DNA of 64,000 nt from Murimonas intestini (GCF_024622195.1 NZ_JANKBI010000016.1:1-64000), one strand, 5' to 3'; shown: positions 7,785 through 17,049, counted from the first letter of the stretch. The notes: a model not told the origin generated them from the sequence alone. Numbers and translations are program-made.

Positions 7785-9318
7785 AAGTCCACTGGCTGGG
7801 GGTCATGCCCGTCTCGTTTTTAAATACCCGGCTGAAATACCGGGCGTCCTCATATCCTGTGGCAGAAGCTATGAGTTTGATATCGATTTCTTTTTCAAGG
7901 AGTTTTTTTGCCTGCTCTATGCGCAGACCGGTGAGGTACTGCAGGGGCGGGCAGCCAAACTCCTTTTTGAACATGCGGTTTATATAGGACGGCGTATAGC
8001 CGAACTTTTCTGACAGGTCCGAGACAGATAGTTTCTTCTGATAATTGTCTGCCAGATATTCCTGTATTTTCAGGCACAACTGCTCAGAACCGGCTTCCAG
8101 GGGAGAAGCTTTCAGGAGTTCTTTCAGGATATCCTCAAAGGCTGCACACAGTTCTGCATTCGTTGTTGAAAAGACCATCCTTTCACAGAACTGGCAGCGG
8201 GCTTTCTGTACCTGAGCCTCAGGGAGCTGAAACAGGGAGGCGGCCAGCCTGAAGATGTCGTAGAGGCAGCTCTCTGTGACTGACTGGGAGCAGCGCTCCT
8301 TAAGGCAGCCCTCCAGGATATTTCTGGAGTAAGAGAGGAAGGAAGAGGGGGAATCCATGCCTCCCAGTGTATCTATATCCTGGCGCAGTTTCTTAGCAGG
8401 CGGGCTGAAAAGCTGAGGGTCCTCCTCCAAAAGGGCCATGCCCTGCAGCGCCGGTGCTGTGTACCGGGGGAGTGCTTCCCTCATACGCCGGGCGGCCTGC
8501 CAGAGCTCGCGGCAGCTGAGCGGCGAAGCCATCCAGAGTACAAAATAAGGCATGTTTTCCAGCTGTTTTCCCATATGCTGGTGAAGCCTTCTGGCAGTGA
8601 AACGTATATCTGCCTGTAGTTCCTTAATATGCAGAATAAGGAATTTCTGAAGGGGATAATGTTCATCAATGAGCCAGAAATAATCAGCCCCCGGGGTCCC
8701 CTCAGGACTGAAAAGACCGGACAGGTCCAGGCGTCCCCACAGACCGGGCGCTGAGGATAAGAAAGCAGGCCGAGAGGGAAGAGCGGCGGAATTTAAAAAT
8801 ACTGGCGGCCCTCCCAGAGTAATATGGGCCAGGAGGAAGCTGCCGTCCGAAAAGCTGCTGGGCATGCTGTCCAGGGGGGCATCTCCCTGGATAGCCATAG
8901 AGAGGATATTTCTTTCCTGCTGGCGTCTGGATTCCAGGATGGGGGCGGAAATCTTATCCAGGAGCCGTGATATCTCGTCCTGGGAAGCCGGCTTTAAGAG
9001 GTAGTCATCAACTCCGTATTTGATTGCCGTGCGGGCGTATTCGAAGTTGCTGTAACCGCTTAATATCACAATATGTACCTGGGGATAGGACTCACGCACA
9101 CTGCGTATAAGGTCCAGTCCGTTCATGCCCGGCATCTCAATATCTGTGATGAGGATGTCAGGGAGAATATCCTGAAATTTTCTAAGTGTGTCTTCGCCTG
9201 TGGTGGCCTGGCCGCATACGCGGATAGAATCTCCGGCTCTTTCCACTTTCTTGACTATATTTCCAAGTATGATAGGTTCATCTTCAGTGACAAATACGGT
9301 GATCTCATTATTTTTCAT
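7735..9318 (-). CDS. YesN-like response regulator, AraC-type output domain
   Basis: A 527-residue regulator. The N-terminal receiver domain (about 5-125) has the acidic pair Glu12/Asp13, phosphoacceptor Asp59 in ILITDIEMPGMNG, and the conserved Lys in YLLKPA. A poorly conserved middle region (about 130-420) leads to a C-terminal pair of AraC helix-turn-helix motifs (SVSDLSEKFGYTPSYINRMF and IKLIASATGYEDARYFSRVF). AGGAGG lies upstream, and the gene overlaps the sensor kinase stop by 11 bases, so both come from one mRNA. The adjacent divergent sugar importer is the likely target. Confidence 0.95.
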   Translation of the reverse strand: MKNNEITVFVTEDEPIILGNIVKKVERAGDSIRVCGQATTGEDTLRKFQDILPDILITDIEMPGMNGLDLIRSVRESYPQVHIVILSGYSNFEYARTAIKYGVDDYLLKPASQDEISRLLDKISAPILESRRQQERNILSMAIQGDAPLDSMPSSFSDGSFLLAHITLGGPPVFLNSAALPSRPAFLSSAPGLWGRLDLSGLFSPEGTPGADYFWLIDEHYPLQKFLILHIKELQADIRFTARRLHQHMGKQLENMPYFVLWMASPLSCRELWQAARRMREALPRYTAPALQGMALLEEDPQLFSPPAKKLRQDIDTLGGMDSPSSFLSYSRNILEGCLKERCSQSVTESCLYDIFRLAASLFQLPEAQVQKARCQFCERMVFSTTNAELCAAFEDILKELLKASPLEAGSEQLCLKIQEYLADNYQKKLSVSDLSEKFGYTPSYINRMFKKEFGCPPLQYLTGLRIEQAKKLLEKEIDIKLIASATGYEDARYFSRVFKNETGMTPSQWTSKRSSSVPLHPQDTDN

Positions 9319-11125
9319 GGTCCATTCTGCCTCCTATGATAACGGAAGATCCATCCCCGGGTCCTCCGTGGTTCTCTATGTCAAATCTAAAATCATTTTC
9401 ATAAAAAAGCTTCAGACGAAGATAGATATTTGCCAGACCCATACCGTTGATATGTATCTGAGGATAAGCCTCCTCCTGGTCAAGCTTTTTGATCTTTTCA
9501 TATATCCCGTCCACCACTTCCTTTGAGAATCCGCTGCCGTTATCTGAGATCTCGGCGCACCAGCTGTCCTTATCCTGCCATGTCCTGATAAGGATGTGAA
9601 GAGGCCTGTCAGGGCTTCTGGAATATTTTACACAGTTTTCCACAAGAGGCTGTATGACAAGCCGGGGGATGCAGACTGAGGAAAGAGAGGGTTCTGTGTC
9701 ATATTCAAAGCAGATCTGTCCTCCGTATCTGATAGCCATCAAGTCAGTGTAGTTGCGGGTGTGCTCCAGCTCCCCTGAGAAGGTCGTGCTTTTAGAGAGG
9801 TCCTCTGTTATGTAGCGCAGCATCCTGGTCAGCTTGACACACATCTCAGATGCCTGTATGTCGTCATTTTCCTCCGCTATGATAGAAATAATAGTGAGGG
9901 TGTTGTAGAGGAAATGGGAGTCCATCTGGGCCTGCAGAGCCATGATCTGGGAATGGATGGACAGGGTGCGGCTGCGGACAATATCATCAAGTGACTCCTT
10001 CAGCCGCAGCTGCATATGATTATATGCATCGCTGAGCATTTCCAGTTCATTTAATGAAGTATCTGCATGGTAGGCCGATTTCTCTGAGATAGAGTCCAGG
10101 CTCAGGCTTGCTATACTCTCCTTCAGCTTGATGATGGGGCTGGAAATGCTGCTGGCCAGCCTGTAGGTCAGGGCTATGAGAAGCAGCAGGGAAACAGCGG
10201 CAATAATAAGGCTGACATTCCTGAAAAAAGATTTGTTGCTCTGCAGGGCAGAATCAGGCGTGCACAACAGTACAGTAAATCCCGTCCTGGAAGAGGAGGT
10301 GCCGGCTACTATCTCTGATTTGTGGGTAAAAGGATTTTTAAAATCATTTTTGTTTTCTGTATCCAGTGATATATAGTATTTGAGCTCTTCATCAGGCAGA
10401 TCCAGGGGATAGACAAGGCGGCCTTCCTCATCAAAGATATATATAGATTCAGCCTGGTTATCATAGGAGAGCAGGGTCGCCTCCAGCAGCTCCTGAATGC
10501 TGGATGAGGTGACCTGTATCTCGATGACACCCTTAGGTTCTGACAGTGAGTAGCTGTAGCGTGGAAAAGAGCGGACAAAGGACAGGGTGGGAGTGTCCTC
10601 ATCCACAATGTTCAGAGAGCCGTGGCCGGGGGGAACGATGAATTTCCTCCCTCTTAATGCGACGGCAGGGTCTATGATATTTTCCTGTATCTCAGGGGTG
10701 ACCTTATAGTCTTCAGAGGGAGTATATATGTAGCGGCTGCCGAAGTTGATCAGTGAATGGTCTTCCAGGTTCAGGATATTCATGTGAAAAAAGCCGAAAT
10801 CATATCCTGTGATGGTATAGATGGTCTTCTGAAACTCTCTGTCAGATTCAAAATCCTGGCTGGCTGCATCCACAAAGATATAATCACGGATCTCATCATT
10901 CTCCAGGATTTTCTTCTGTATCGAATTGATCTGTTCAAAATACTGGTCCAGCTGGTGGGAGACGATCTTTGACAGCTGCCGGGAACTCTTGGTGTAGTTT
11001 TTTAGGAAAGCATTGTAGGCAGTGTAATAATAGAGCAGGCTGGTGAAGATGCATATGATGAGGATCAGGGACCCGTAGGAAACGAAGATCTTTGTTTTAA
11101 TGGAAGAAAAGTTAGCTTTTTTCAT
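9308..11125 (-). CDS. YesM-like sensor histidine kinase
   Basis: A 605-residue membrane kinase. One helix at about 13-35, an extracellular sensor of about 260 residues (Cache-like), a second helix at about 304-324, then a HAMP segment. The His_kinase domain has the phosphorylatable His404 in MDSHFLYNTL, and the ATPase domain has the N-box NCVKYS, ISDNGSGF and GMGLANIYLRL. GGGAGGTCGTC precedes the ATG. Paired with the downstream regulator, it probably senses an external sugar, perhaps through the binding protein encoded divergently. Confidence 0.95.
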   Translation of the reverse strand: MKKANFSSIKTKIFVSYGSLILIICIFTSLLYYYTAYNAFLKNYTKSSRQLSKIVSHQLDQYFEQINSIQKKILENDEIRDYIFVDAASQDFESDREFQKTIYTITGYDFGFFHMNILNLEDHSLINFGSRYIYTPSEDYKVTPEIQENIIDPAVALRGRKFIVPPGHGSLNIVDEDTPTLSFVRSFPRYSYSLSEPKGVIEIQVTSSSIQELLEATLLSYDNQAESIYIFDEEGRLVYPLDLPDEELKYYISLDTENKNDFKNPFTHKSEIVAGTSSSRTGFTVLLCTPDSALQSNKSFFRNVSLIIAAVSLLLLIALTYRLASSISSPIIKLKESIASLSLDSISEKSAYHADTSLNELEMLSDAYNHMQLRLKESLDDIVRSRTLSIHSQIMALQAQMDSHFLYNTLTIISIIAEENDDIQASEMCVKLTRMLRYITEDLSKSTTFSGELEHTRNYTDLMAIRYGGQICFEYDTEPSLSSVCIPRLVIQPLVENCVKYSRSPDRPLHILIRTWQDKDSWCAEISDNGSGFSKEVVDGIYEKIKKLDQEEAYPQIHINGMGLANIYLRLKLFYENDFRFDIENHGGPGDGSSVIIGGRMDHEK

Positions 11126-11162
11126 GACGACCTCCCGGATGGGTATTTGACTAAGTGTCTAC

Positions 11163-11191
11163 ATTATAGCAAGAACTGCAGGAAAAGAAAA
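11163..11191 (-). promoter_or_regulatory. Promoter of the two-component system genes
   Basis: On the minus strand a perfect TATAAT (plus-strand 11163-11168) is preceded by TGC, giving an extended -10. The -35 (TTTTCT, 17 bases away) is weak. The start of transcription would lie about 30 bases before the kinase ATG. Confidence 0.5.
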
Positions 11192-11244
11192 TAGAGTTAA
11201 ACGAAGTGTTCAGTTTTCTCCACCCAAGAGTTCAGAATTGTGCA

Positions 11245-11273
11245 TTTCAAAATCATCTCAGGGAGAATATAAT
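11245..11273 (+). promoter_or_regulatory. Promoter of the sugar importer operon
   Basis: TTTCAA (11245-11250), a 17-base spacer and a perfect TATAAT (11268-11273). The weak -35 suits an activated promoter, which fits control by the neighbouring AraC-type response regulator; its binding site would be expected in 11190-11245. Confidence 0.55.
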
Positions 11274-11324
11274 GAGTTCATCAAAACAAAGAAGCCGGAG
11301 TGAGAGAAAAGGAGGATTTCAATT

Positions 11325-12632
11325 ATGAAGAGGAATATGACAGTGAAGGTATTGTCGGGGACTATGTGCATGGCGATGGCGGCAGTGACGCTGGCAGGGA
11401 CAGGCATTGGAGGAATGAAGGCGGAGGCTTCCTCGGGAGAAAAGGTGACGCTGAATTTTGCAGCTTCCCAGAACTGGATACTGGATGTAGACAGAGAGCT
11501 GGCGAAGGAATTTGAGGAAAAGACAGGGATTGCCGTCAACTTCCAGCTAAGCCCGGATGACCAGTACCAGACGATCATCAAATCAAAGCTGAATACAGGG
11601 GAAGGACCCGACATCTTCATGTCCTACTCAGGAACAAAATTAAAGGATTTTAACCCTGAAAAAAATATGGTGGACCTCTCTGATGAGGCCTGGGTGGCAG
11701 ATCAGGAGCAGTGGGCCATCGACAGCTCTTCCTACAACGGAAAGCTGTATGCTCAGAATATAGCAGGTGTGGATGACACAAACGGCGTACTCTACAAACC
11801 GGCGGTATTTGAGGAACTGGGAATCAAGGTGCCTGCAAACTATGCAGAATTCAAGGAGGCATGTGACAAACTTTTGGAGGCGGGCATCACACCTGTATAT
11901 GAGTTCGTGAAGGACCTGTGGCATACACATTACTGGATGGAGGGAGCCAGCGCTCTTGCACTTGCAAACAATCCTGAGCTGTATAACCAGCTGAACAGCA
12001 ATGAGATCGGATTTGCAGATGTTCCGGAATATGTGCAGGCGCTTGAGCAGCTTAAGGAGATGGAGGCAGCAGGGTATTTTGGAGAGAACCATATGTCCAA
12101 TATCTATGATAACTCTTATGAAGCGCTGGACAGCGGCAAATATGGCATGATCATCATCCATGGCTCTTATCCAAATGAGATGAAGAATAATATTCCGGAG
12201 CTGAATCCTGATGACTACAGTATGTTCCCAAGTCCCCTTGTGGATAATGAATACGTGACCCTGACAGCAGGCGGAACTACAAAATGCATCAATGCCGGCA
12301 GTGAGCATATTGAAGAGGCAAAACAGTATTTCGATTTCCTTGCTGAGAAGGCTAATGTTGAAAAGCTCTATGAAGAAAAACCATTATACATGATGTCAGC
12401 AGTAAAAGGCATCACAGCAGCTCCGACAAAGGCTTTCACAGACCTGATGGAAATAGCGGGCGACAAGAACGCTCCGGGTGCAGAAGCCAGCGTTTACTTC
12501 TATGACGGAGGAAAGATCAGTGAGCTTTGCCAGGAAATGTTTGTAGGGTCTCTGACACCGCAGGAAGTACTGGAAGAGTTTGATAATTCAAGAAGAGCTC
12601 TCGCTAAAGATGCAGGTCTTGAGGGATTCTGA
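11325..12632 (+). CDS. Sugar ABC transporter substrate-binding protein
   Basis: A 435-residue extracellular solute-binding protein of family 1 (MalE-like), the receptor for the two permeases that follow. The signal peptide (about 1-36) has an n-region MKRNMTVK, a hydrophobic core and a KAEA-SS cleavage site, but no lipobox cysteine, which is unusual for a Gram-positive importer. Typical features include GEGPDIFM and the ALDSGKYGM segment. AAAGGAGG precedes the ATG. A hairpin after the stop probably reduces expression of the permeases relative to this protein. Confidence 0.94.
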   Translation: MKRNMTVKVLSGTMCMAMAAVTLAGTGIGGMKAEASSGEKVTLNFAASQNWILDVDRELAKEFEEKTGIAVNFQLSPDDQYQTIIKSKLNTGEGPDIFMSYSGTKLKDFNPEKNMVDLSDEAWVADQEQWAIDSSSYNGKLYAQNIAGVDDTNGVLYKPAVFEELGIKVPANYAEFKEACDKLLEAGITPVYEFVKDLWHTHYWMEGASALALANNPELYNQLNSNEIGFADVPEYVQALEQLKEMEAAGYFGENHMSNIYDNSYEALDSGKYGMIIIHGSYPNEMKNNIPELNPDDYSMFPSPLVDNEYVTLTAGGTTKCINAGSEHIEEAKQYFDFLAEKANVEKLYEEKPLYMMSAVKGITAAPTKAFTDLMEIAGDKNAPGAEASVYFYDGGKISELCQEMFVGSLTPQEVLEEFDNSRRALAKDAGLEGF

Positions 12633-12649
12633 GGGCAGGACTTTTAGAG

Positions 12650-12679
12650 AAGGGGTGTCTCAGGCGGGACACCCCTTTT
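12650..12679 (+). terminator. Partial terminator between binding protein and permease
   Basis: AAGGGGTGTC pairs perfectly with GACACCCCTT and ends in a T tract. It lies 18 bases after the binding-protein stop, inside the operon. Intra-operon hairpins at this position are commonly used to make more binding protein than permease, by partial termination and by protecting the mRNA 3' end. Confidence 0.75.
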
Positions 12680-12741
12680 CCGACAAAAAATGCAGTGCGC
12701 TCCGCCGTAAATGACGCTGCGCATATAGAGAGGAGAGCAGT

Positions 12742-13608
12742 ATGAACCACAAAAAAATATATCCATCCTACTTCACCCTCCTACCGCTTATTTTGTATCT
12801 GGCATTCTTCATTATTCCCAGCTTTATGGGGCTGGCCTTATCCTTTACGGACTGGAATGCGGTCAACGATGAGATCCATTTTATTGGGATTGATCATTTC
12901 ATTGATATATTTACTAATAAGCGGTACATCCTGGTGATTGTAAATACCCTGATATTTGCAGTATTCACCACAGTATTTAAGAATGTGATCGGGTTTGGGA
13001 TGGCGCTTGCGCTTAACAAAGGTTTCAAAACAAGAAATTTTCTGAGGACTGTCTTTTTCTTTCCTGTAATGCTCTCGCCCCTCATTATCGGGCTTGTATT
13101 CAAGTCAATTTACAATCCTGAATATGGTGTGATCAATGATTTTCTGAGCCTGATCGGGCTGGGAGGCTTTACACACGACTGGCTGGGGGATACGAAGACT
13201 GCGCTGGGGGCAGTCATAGCTGTGGAGATCTGGAGGCTTGTGGGGCAGAATATGGTCATCTATATAGCCGGTCTTCAGGCTATCTCAGATGATTATCTGG
13301 AAGCCGCGGATATTGACGGGGCCAGCGGCTGGCAGAAACTGAGATATGTCATTCTTCCTCAGATGCTGCCGTCCATCACTATCAATCTGATCCTGAACCT
13401 GATAGCAGGGCTGAAGGTATTTGACCTTGTATTTGTGCTCACAAACGGAGGTCCGGCCAGGAAGACGGAAGTATTAAACACTGTTATCTATAAAGAATAT
13501 GGTTCCGGCAGGTATGGTTTCTCTACAGCTCTGGGGCTCATCATGTTTGTATTTACCTGCATAGTGGCATTCTCAGTGCTGAAGGCTATGACAAAGGAGG
13601 AGGAGTGA
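12742..13608 (+). CDS. Sugar ABC transporter permease (MalF/UgpA type)
   Basis: A 288-residue inner-membrane protein with six predicted helices. The EAA loop that docks the ATPase reads YLEAADIDGASGWQKLRYVI. GAGAGGAGAGC precedes the ATG. It is followed after three bases by its partner permease. No ATPase gene lies in this operon, so it probably uses a shared MsmK/UgpC-type ATPase encoded elsewhere, as is usual for such importers in this group. Confidence 0.95.
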   Translation: MNHKKIYPSYFTLLPLILYLAFFIIPSFMGLALSFTDWNAVNDEIHFIGIDHFIDIFTNKRYILVIVNTLIFAVFTTVFKNVIGFGMALALNKGFKTRNFLRTVFFFPVMLSPLIIGLVFKSIYNPEYGVINDFLSLIGLGGFTHDWLGDTKTALGAVIAVEIWRLVGQNMVIYIAGLQAISDDYLEAADIDGASGWQKLRYVILPQMLPSITINLILNLIAGLKVFDLVFVLTNGGPARKTEVLNTVIYKEYGSGRYGFSTALGLIMFVFTCIVAFSVLKAMTKEEE

Positions 13609-13611
13609 CAG

Positions 13612-14436
13612 ATGACTAAGAAGCATAAAATCATGAAGACAGTCAAGGCAGCTGTATTATGGCTCTTTTCCGTCCTTGTATTCATTCCGCTGATCATTAT
13701 CCTGCTGAATTCCTTTAAGACCCAGGGGGAGTCAGTCTCTATGAGGCTGTCCCTGCCAACGGAGTGGGTATTTTCAAATTACAGCCAGGTCATGGAGCAG
13801 GTGGATATTTTCGGAGCCTTTATGAACAGCCTGGTGGTGTCGGTGAGCACAGTTATAATCGCCACGGTGGGAGGCGCCCTTTGCTCCTACGTACTGTCAA
13901 GGAGGAAGACAAGGCTTCACCGGGGCCTGTACCTGTTTTTTCTGGTGGGTCTGGTAGCTCCGCTGAATATGGTGCCAGCCATTCTGGTGCTGCAGAAATT
14001 CGGCCTGATGGATACAAGAATAGGGCTGATCCTTCTGTACTCGGCGCTTGTGACCCCATTCACTATATTCCTCTACTATGGGTTTATAGGGACTGTGCCA
14101 AGGGAGATAGATGAGGCGGCCATCATTGACGGCTGCGGCTGCAACAGCCTCTTCTGGCGGGTAGTATTTCCGCTGCTGAAGCCTGTTACAGTCACTGTAG
14201 TCATCTTAAATTTCATGAATGCGTGGAATGATTTTATCACGCCGTTTTATGTAATGAACACATCCACGAAGATGCCCATGACAACCATGGTGTACAGCTT
14301 CTTCGGCCAGTTCCAGAGAAGCTGGAACCTGGTATGTGTCATCATGGTAATGATCATCACGCCTATCATCATCGTCTATGCCTTCGGACAGAAATATATT
14401 ATTGCGGGAATGACAGCGGGCGCGGTAAAAGGCTGA
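13612..14436 (+). CDS. Sugar ABC transporter permease (MalG/UgpE type)
   Basis: A 274-residue membrane protein with six helices and the EAA loop EIDEAAIIDGCGCNSLFWRV. AGGAGGAG lies in the end of the preceding gene. It forms the second half of the transmembrane channel with the upstream permease. The C-terminal helix ends in FGQKYIIAGMTAGAVKG, the usual end of this subfamily. Confidence 0.95.
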   Translation: MTKKHKIMKTVKAAVLWLFSVLVFIPLIIILLNSFKTQGESVSMRLSLPTEWVFSNYSQVMEQVDIFGAFMNSLVVSVSTVIIATVGGALCSYVLSRRKTRLHRGLYLFFLVGLVAPLNMVPAILVLQKFGLMDTRIGLILLYSALVTPFTIFLYYGFIGTVPREIDEAAIIDGCGCNSLFWRVVFPLLKPVTVTVVILNFMNAWNDFITPFYVMNTSTKMPMTTMVYSFFGQFQRSWNLVCVIMVMIITPIIIVYAFGQKYIIAGMTAGAVKG

Positions 14437-14476
14437 CAGAACAATATAGGAATAAATGCGGAAAGGTGAGATAAAT

Positions 14477-15727
14477 ATGGAACAATTGAGATTAGGTCTG
14501 ATCGGTGCAGGAGAGCGCGGGGCAAACTGCTATGCGCCGTATGCATTTAAGTATCCGGAAGAAATAAAATTTGTCTGTGTCGCAGAGCCTCTTAAAGACA
14601 GGCGGACAGTATTTGCCAGGGCACATGGGATCCCGGAGGAATGGCAGTTTGAGGACTGGAAGGATATGATTGATAAAAATCCCTGTTTGGACGGGGTCAT
14701 CATATCTACCCAGGACCAGCAGCATTTTGAACCGGCCATGGCGGCCATTGAAAAGGGGTGGGGGATACTCCTTGAAAAGCCTATGGCTGAGACGGCGGAG
14801 AAGACAAAGCTGATCACAGAGGCAGCAGATAAAAAAGGAGTGCCTCTGATGGTCTGCCATGTACTGAGGCATACGCCTTACTTTATGGCAATGAAGGAAC
14901 AGATAGACAGCGGAGCCATTGGGGATGTCCAGTCTATCCATCATATTGAAAACATCGGATACTGGCATTTCGCCCACAGCTATGTGAGAGGAAACTGGCA
15001 TAACACGAAGGAAACTACTCCCATGATCGTTGCAAAATGCTGTCATGACATGGATATCTTCAATTATCTCCTGGGAGGCAGAAAGTGCAGGAAAGTATCA
15101 TCTTTTGGAGATCTCAGCTACTTTACCAGGGACAATATGCCTCAGGGAGCTGCCGCCAACTGTATGGAGGGCTGTCCCTATGATAAGACGTGCCAGTACT
15201 CAGCCTACAAATATCTGGAAGACAGGACAAACAGGGATAATTTCAGGGACATCATTATGAGGACAGACGACAGGGAGGCATTTCTGAAGCATCTGAAGGA
15301 AAGCCCTTACAGCAGATGTGTATACCAGTGCGACAATGATGCAGTGTCCAGACAGGTGGTAAATCTGGAATATGAAGGCGGGGTCACTGTATCCTTCCAG
15401 GCATCCGCGTTTACCCAGGAGATCACAAGGCAGACAAAGATAATGGGAACAAAGGGTGATATAGAAGGGTGTCTGGAGGAAGACAGCTTTTATATCAGGG
15501 ATTTTGATACAGGAAATATTACAAAGGTCAGGGTACATACACCTAAGACTTTGCATTCCGGCGGCGATGAGAGGATTATGTCAGACTTTGTCCAGATACT
15601 GAAAAACCCGGAAAAAGGAATGGGTGCTTACGGTGCGGGAATGTCTCTGCAGGGGCATATCATGGCATTTGCCGCCGAAGAATCCAGGCAGCTTGGGGGG
15701 AAAGTGATAGAACTGCAGGATAAATAA
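14477..15727 (+). CDS. Gfo/Idh/MocA family oxidoreductase with a cysteine-rich insert
   Basis: A 416-residue NAD(P)-dependent dehydrogenase. The Rossmann motif LRLGLIGAGERG starts the protein and the catalytic EKP motif (LLEKPMAET) is present. I chose ATG 14477 because AAAGGTGAG precedes it; an ATG at 14456 has no such site. A cysteine cluster, NCMEGCPYDKTCQYS plus two later cysteines (RCVYQC), sits in the C-terminal domain and could bind metal. It follows the permeases by 40 bases, so it probably oxidises or epimerises the imported sugar or cyclitol. Confidence 0.9.
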   Translation: MEQLRLGLIGAGERGANCYAPYAFKYPEEIKFVCVAEPLKDRRTVFARAHGIPEEWQFEDWKDMIDKNPCLDGVIISTQDQQHFEPAMAAIEKGWGILLEKPMAETAEKTKLITEAADKKGVPLMVCHVLRHTPYFMAMKEQIDSGAIGDVQSIHHIENIGYWHFAHSYVRGNWHNTKETTPMIVAKCCHDMDIFNYLLGGRKCRKVSSFGDLSYFTRDNMPQGAAANCMEGCPYDKTCQYSAYKYLEDRTNRDNFRDIIMRTDDREAFLKHLKESPYSRCVYQCDNDAVSRQVVNLEYEGGVTVSFQASAFTQEITRQTKIMGTKGDIEGCLEEDSFYIRDFDTGNITKVRVHTPKTLHSGGDERIMSDFVQILKNPEKGMGAYGAGMSLQGHIMAFAAEESRQLGGKVIELQDK

Positions 15728-15734
15728 CGGGATT

Positions 15735-15772
15735 TTACGTTCTCTTTACAAAGGTATCCAGGTCTCCTTACA
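15735..15772 (+). promoter_or_regulatory. Pho-box-like direct repeats before the first YibE/F gene
   Basis: TTACG at 15735 and TTACA at 15746 and 15768 fall on an exact 11-bp grid (a degenerate copy at 15757); another TTACA at 15781 is two bases off the grid. Spaced TTAACA-like repeats with 11-bp period are the binding pattern of the phosphate-starvation regulator PhoP of Bacillus. A -10-like TATGAT follows at 15788-15793, so the repeats would lie at about -65 to -28, the expected place for activation. Confidence 0.6.
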
Positions 15773-15807
15773 TATTTTTGTTACAATTATGATAACAGAA
15801 AAATGTT

Positions 15808-15939
15808 GTAACTATTCAGCAGGGCTGTGCATTTACTGCGCAGACCGTAAGAAAATGATTCAAGGGTGCAAAAATCCCATCGCCGGAGGCGATATTAAAT
15901 GGATTTTTGCATGCAACTGAGAAGGTACTGAACAGTTAC
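15808..15939 (+). repeat. Hairpin-rich dispersed element, copy 1 (full length)
   Basis: The element is bounded by GTAACTATTCAG (15808-15819) and its inverted copy CTGAACAGTTAC (15928-15939), 11 of 12 matching. Inside are a hairpin around 15822-15846 (CTGTGCA/TGCGCAG) and a longer one from TGCAAAAATCC (15867-15877) to GGATTTTTGCA (15901-15911) with an ATCGCC/GGCGAT inner stem. It starts about 15 bases after the TATGAT box, hence inside the 5' leader of the YibE/F mRNA. Related copies lie at 28629-28668 and 42152-42218. Confidence 0.65.
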
Positions 15940-15969
15940 AAAATGGTTTAAGTGAGAGGAGAGATAAGT

Positions 15970-17049
15970 ATGAGAACGCTGAGAGTACAGAACATTTCTT
16001 TTATATACAGGATTCCCCGAAGGAATCTGAGAATCAACCCGGCTGTGATCTTCTGCATTTTATTGAGCGCCGTACTGATCCTGCTGCCGGCATCAGGCAG
16101 CAGGATCAGCGGCACAGATGCAGCAGGGGCAGGCGGTATGCAGGGGGCTGTGGCTGTTGTGGAGGGAAATGAACCTCTGAGGGTCAGGATACTGACTGGC
16201 AGTTTTGCAGGCAGTGAGGCTGAGGCCGCTATTCCGGAAACAGCGGAAACGGCTTTTCCGAAAGGAGCAAAGAAAGGTGAGAGGGTTCTTGTCAGTATGA
16301 GCATAGAAGATGGCAGGATTATAGGGGTCAGCTTATCAGATACCTTCCGCCTGGACAGACAGCTCACTCTGGGAATTATCTGTATGGCGGGTATTATCCT
16401 GCTGACAGGCAGGAAAAAAATAACTTCTATTATAATGCTTATACCGTCCATGCTTCTTATATGGAAAATCATCCTTCCTGCATGGGAGAGGGGATTTGCT
16501 CCGGCGGTTTCGGGCATTCTGGCAGCGCTGGGGATCTCAGCTGTGCTCCTGCTGCTGCAGGCGCGCAGTAAGGAGGAGTTTGCGGCAGCATATACAGGAT
16601 GTGCAGGGAGTATTTTAATGACTGCTGCCGTGGCTGCTGCGGCTGTACCGGATTCGCTGACAGGCGATGGGGGCATTCTGTTAGCCGGGATGCTCTCAGG
16701 AGCATCAGGCGCTGCGGCGGATACAGGGCTTCGGATCGTAAGAACAATGAAGCGTTCTCTTGAATGGCAGAAGGATATGAACTGGCTTGAGGCCGCACAT
16801 ACCGGCATGGCATCCGGCAGGCTGAATATGGGCATGGCGGCAGTTGTGCTTCTGAGCGCGTATCTTTGCGGATGTGTCGGGGTTTTAGCCAGCTTTACGG
16901 GGACAGGGAGGGACACAGCCCTGGCTATGGCTGCAGGGCAGATGATGGATGTGCTGCTTCTGGGATTTTTCCCTCTGCTTGTTATCCCTTTTACATCATT
17001 GGCAGCAGGGTTTTTTATGACAGGGAAAAAATTTAAAAGCGGGTTTTAA
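15970..17049 (+). CDS. YibE/F family membrane protein (first copy)
   Basis: A 359-residue protein with one N-terminal helix (about 24-44), an extracytoplasmic beta-rich domain of about 75 residues, and then about seven helices; the conserved GAxAD segment (GASGAAADTGLRIVRTM) is present. I chose ATG 15970, preceded by GAGGAGAG, over an upstream GTG. The biochemical role of YibE/F proteins is not established; some annotate them as transporters. It sits ahead of a secreted alkaline phosphatase and its paralogue, all behind Pho-box-like repeats, so a role in phosphate acquisition is a reasonable inference. Confidence 0.85.
   Translation: MRTLRVQNISFIYRIPRRNLRINPAVIFCILLSAVLILLPASGSRISGTDAAGAGGMQGAVAVVEGNEPLRVRILTGSFAGSEAEAAIPETAETAFPKGAKKGERVLVSMSIEDGRIIGVSLSDTFRLDRQLTLGIICMAGIILLTGRKKITSIIMLIPSMLLIWKIILPAWERGFAPAVSGILAALGISAVLLLLQARSKEEFAAAYTGCAGSILMTAAVAAAAVPDSLTGDGGILLAGMLSGASGAAADTGLRIVRTMKRSLEWQKDMNWLEAAHTGMASGRLNMGMAAVVLLSAYLCGCVGVLASFTGTGRDTALAMAAGQMMDVLLLGFFPLLVIPFTSLAAGFFMTGKKFKSGF

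Noticed and set aside
15948..16916. 322-codon minus-strand frame
   Set aside because: It is the antisense shadow of the first YibE/F gene, which has a ribosome-binding site, family features and conserved context.
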